Positions 42,900-43,871 of a DNA stretch of 43,871 bases are shown here, in pieces. Source of the stretch: Streptomyces sp. IMTB 2501 (GTDB lineage Bacteria > Actinomycetota > Actinomycetes > Streptomycetales > Streptomycetaceae). The DNA lies in the NCBI RefSeq assembly GCF_001953885.1, contig NZ_MQUS01000050.1, forward strand, positions 1 through 43,871, given 5' to 3'. The notes below the pieces were generated by a model. That model did no database searches. It saw only the letters and a program-made list of their open reading frames with translations, and was not told the origin of the DNA. The position numbers were made by a program, and so were the translations under genes. Numbering within the stretch: position 1 is the first letter of the stretch; every line of letters starts with the position of its first letter.

Positions 42900-43564
42900 C
42901 CGAGGTCCGGTTGCACGATGTCGAGCTCGTGCCGGAGCACACGCTCGGCAGCCCGGCCGACGACGAGCCGCTGCGCGGCAGGCTCACGTTCGGCTGGGAC
43001 GTGTTGCCCGCCGACCACGAGGGTGTGCCCGCTCAGTGGGCGTCCTACGTCAAGGCAACGCCCGACCGTGAGTACCGGCAACTGCTGATGGTGTGCTCGT
43101 TCCGTCCGGAGACACCGGCCGGCAAAGGTGCGTTCCGCCACGCCTCCTTGGGGGTGGCACTGTCCACACCGGACGGCCCGGCACGGCCCGTCGCGCGGCT
43201 GATCGACCCCGGCGAGCGCACCCGTCCGGTCGTCGGCTCCGGCATGGGCATGAGCTTCACGGTCAAGGCAGGTCTGCTGGACGTGGGCGTGGAGAAGCCG
43301 CCGGGCGCGGGGCCGGAGAGGGACGAGTGGATCGTCCGCGGCCATGGCGCGTCCCAGCCGAATCCGCAGTGGGAGTTCCGCCGAGTCAAGAGTTTCCCGT
43401 TGGTCGGCGACCACCCGGTGGCCGCGCTGGTGGAACTCGTGCCCGACCGGCTGAACACGGCGGCGGTGCTGGTGACGGCAGAGCTGGAGCACCGCAGCCG
43501 GGGGATCCGCCGCTACCGGGCACGGCTCGCACCGTCGCCGCATGCCATCGTGCTGGCGGGGTGA
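42896..43564 (+). CDS. Unknown partner protein of the CHAT protease
   Basis: 222 residues, ATG overlapping the CHAT stop (ATGA). Mostly beta-strand-like: LRGRLTFGWDVLPAD, YRQLLMVCSFRPE, LGVALSTPDGPARPVARL, AALVELVPDRLNTAAVLVTAELEH. No signal peptide, membrane segment or enzyme motif seen. Translational coupling indicates a fixed ratio to the protease; it could be its substrate, inhibitor or target-recognition subunit. I know no family for it. Confidence 0.85.
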   Translation: MTEVRLHDVELVPEHTLGSPADDEPLRGRLTFGWDVLPADHEGVPAQWASYVKATPDREYRQLLMVCSFRPETPAGKGAFRHASLGVALSTPDGPARPVARLIDPGERTRPVVGSGMGMSFTVKAGLLDVGVEKPPGAGPERDEWIVRGHGASQPNPQWEFRRVKSFPLVGDHPVAALVELVPDRLNTAAVLVTAELEHRSRGIRRYRARLAPSPHAIVLAG

Positions 43565-43707
43565 CCCGGCCGCATTCCGTCAGTGGTGGGCCCTGCGCTG
43601 AGCAGCGACGCGACACAGCCCTCGGAACTCGTCCCCGACGCCGGCTGAGTGATTGGCGGGGCTGCACAGTCGACTGCTAATCGCTGGAGGCTGGTTGGTG
43701 AGCGCAC

Positions 43708-43734
43708 CGCTCACCCAAACGGCCCCGGACGAGG
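43708..43734. repeat. Second copy of the 39164 direct repeat, cut by the IS end
   Basis: 27 bases nearly identical to 39164-39190 (one substitution and one fewer A), then sequence diverges at the border of the IS30-type element. The copy lies 144 bp after the CHAT operon, so the operon is bracketed by the repeat. Confidence 0.7.
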
Positions 43735-43773
43735 GGCGAATTCGCGTGGTCGTTGCAACACGTGGTCGGTTGA

Positions 43774-43871
43774 TCAGGCCGCGAGCAGTTTAGACAGGCG
43801 CTCGGCTGGGGTTTCCCAGCCGAGCGTCTTGCGTGGCCGGCTGTTGAGTTCGGCAGCGACCGTCTCCAGCT
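43774..43871 (-). mobile_element. IS30-family element, 3' end of transposase (runs off the window)
   Basis: Minus-strand reading ends in LETVAAELNSRPRKTLGWET then PAERLSKLLAA and stop at 43774-43776. This is the standard C-terminus of IS30-family transposases. The element end, with a probable terminal inverted repeat including gtggtcgttgcaacac, lies near 43738-43762. The rest of the element is beyond the right edge. Confidence 0.88.

Overview
The window is very GC-rich, codes densely, uses many GTG starts and carries families typical of Streptomyces or its close relatives: a type II minimal polyketide synthase (PKS), a PAS/GAF/SpoIIE phosphatase, a PGRP amidase with a Ser/Thr-rich linker, ECF sigma factors and tRNA-targeted integrative elements. 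Everything below comes from reading the sequence without database searches.

Left part (1-9.3 kb). A degenerate 30-bp tandem repeat (1-~720) precedes one edge of an aromatic (type II) polyketide cluster: acyl-CoA carboxylase beta subunit, KS-alpha, chain-length factor, ACP, an acyltransferase with a degenerate ketosynthase-like N-terminus, and a small conserved-looking protein. Ketoreductase, cyclase and aromatase genes are not in view and would have to lie to the left. Next come a secreted beta-sandwich-like protein and a family 16 glycoside hydrolase.

Middle-left (9.5-18 kb). A large SpoIIE-type phosphatase, a secreted PGRP/amidase and a secreted Gly/Asp/Arg-repeat protein are followed by about 1 kb of gene-poor sequence. 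That stretch holds a decayed tRNA-Arg 3' fragment and a perfect 24-bp inverted repeat.

Core (18-36 kb). This is a metal/isonitrile island. It contains two paralogous membrane proteins, YcnI, a Met/His-rich small membrane protein, a CopA P-type ATPase, a degenerate PCuAC-like protein, an ECF sigma factor, a complete metallophore-type ABC importer and CopZ. It also contains an MFS exporter - asparagine synthetase-like - cytochrome P450 - isonitrile synthase operon. The main finding is a shared promoter motif, GGAAC-N16-CCGACT, with exactly the same spacing at five places. It sits before the first membrane gene/ycnI, before the copA operon, before the ABC importer, before copZ (minus strand) and before the isonitrile operon. 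I infer one ECF-controlled regulon joining copper handling to isonitrile synthesis and uptake. The enzyme set (isonitrile synthase, amidotransferase, P450, no PvcB-type dioxygenase) suggests an amidated, possibly P450-coupled isonitrile that binds metal. A nickel/cobalt permease and a divergent ArsR regulator with a palindromic operator close this block.

Right part (35.7-43.9 kb). Here lie integration scars: a truncated peptide deformylase joined head to head to a truncated, frameshifted tyrosine integrase, and two small element genes. Two further copies of the 3' half of tRNA-Arg(CCU) act as attachment-site remnants around a Uma2 nuclease-fold gene. Last come a two-gene CHAT-protease module and the end of an IS30-family element. 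The three tRNA fragments share one orientation, which suggests tandem accretion of elements at a single tRNA-Arg gene that should lie beyond the right edge.
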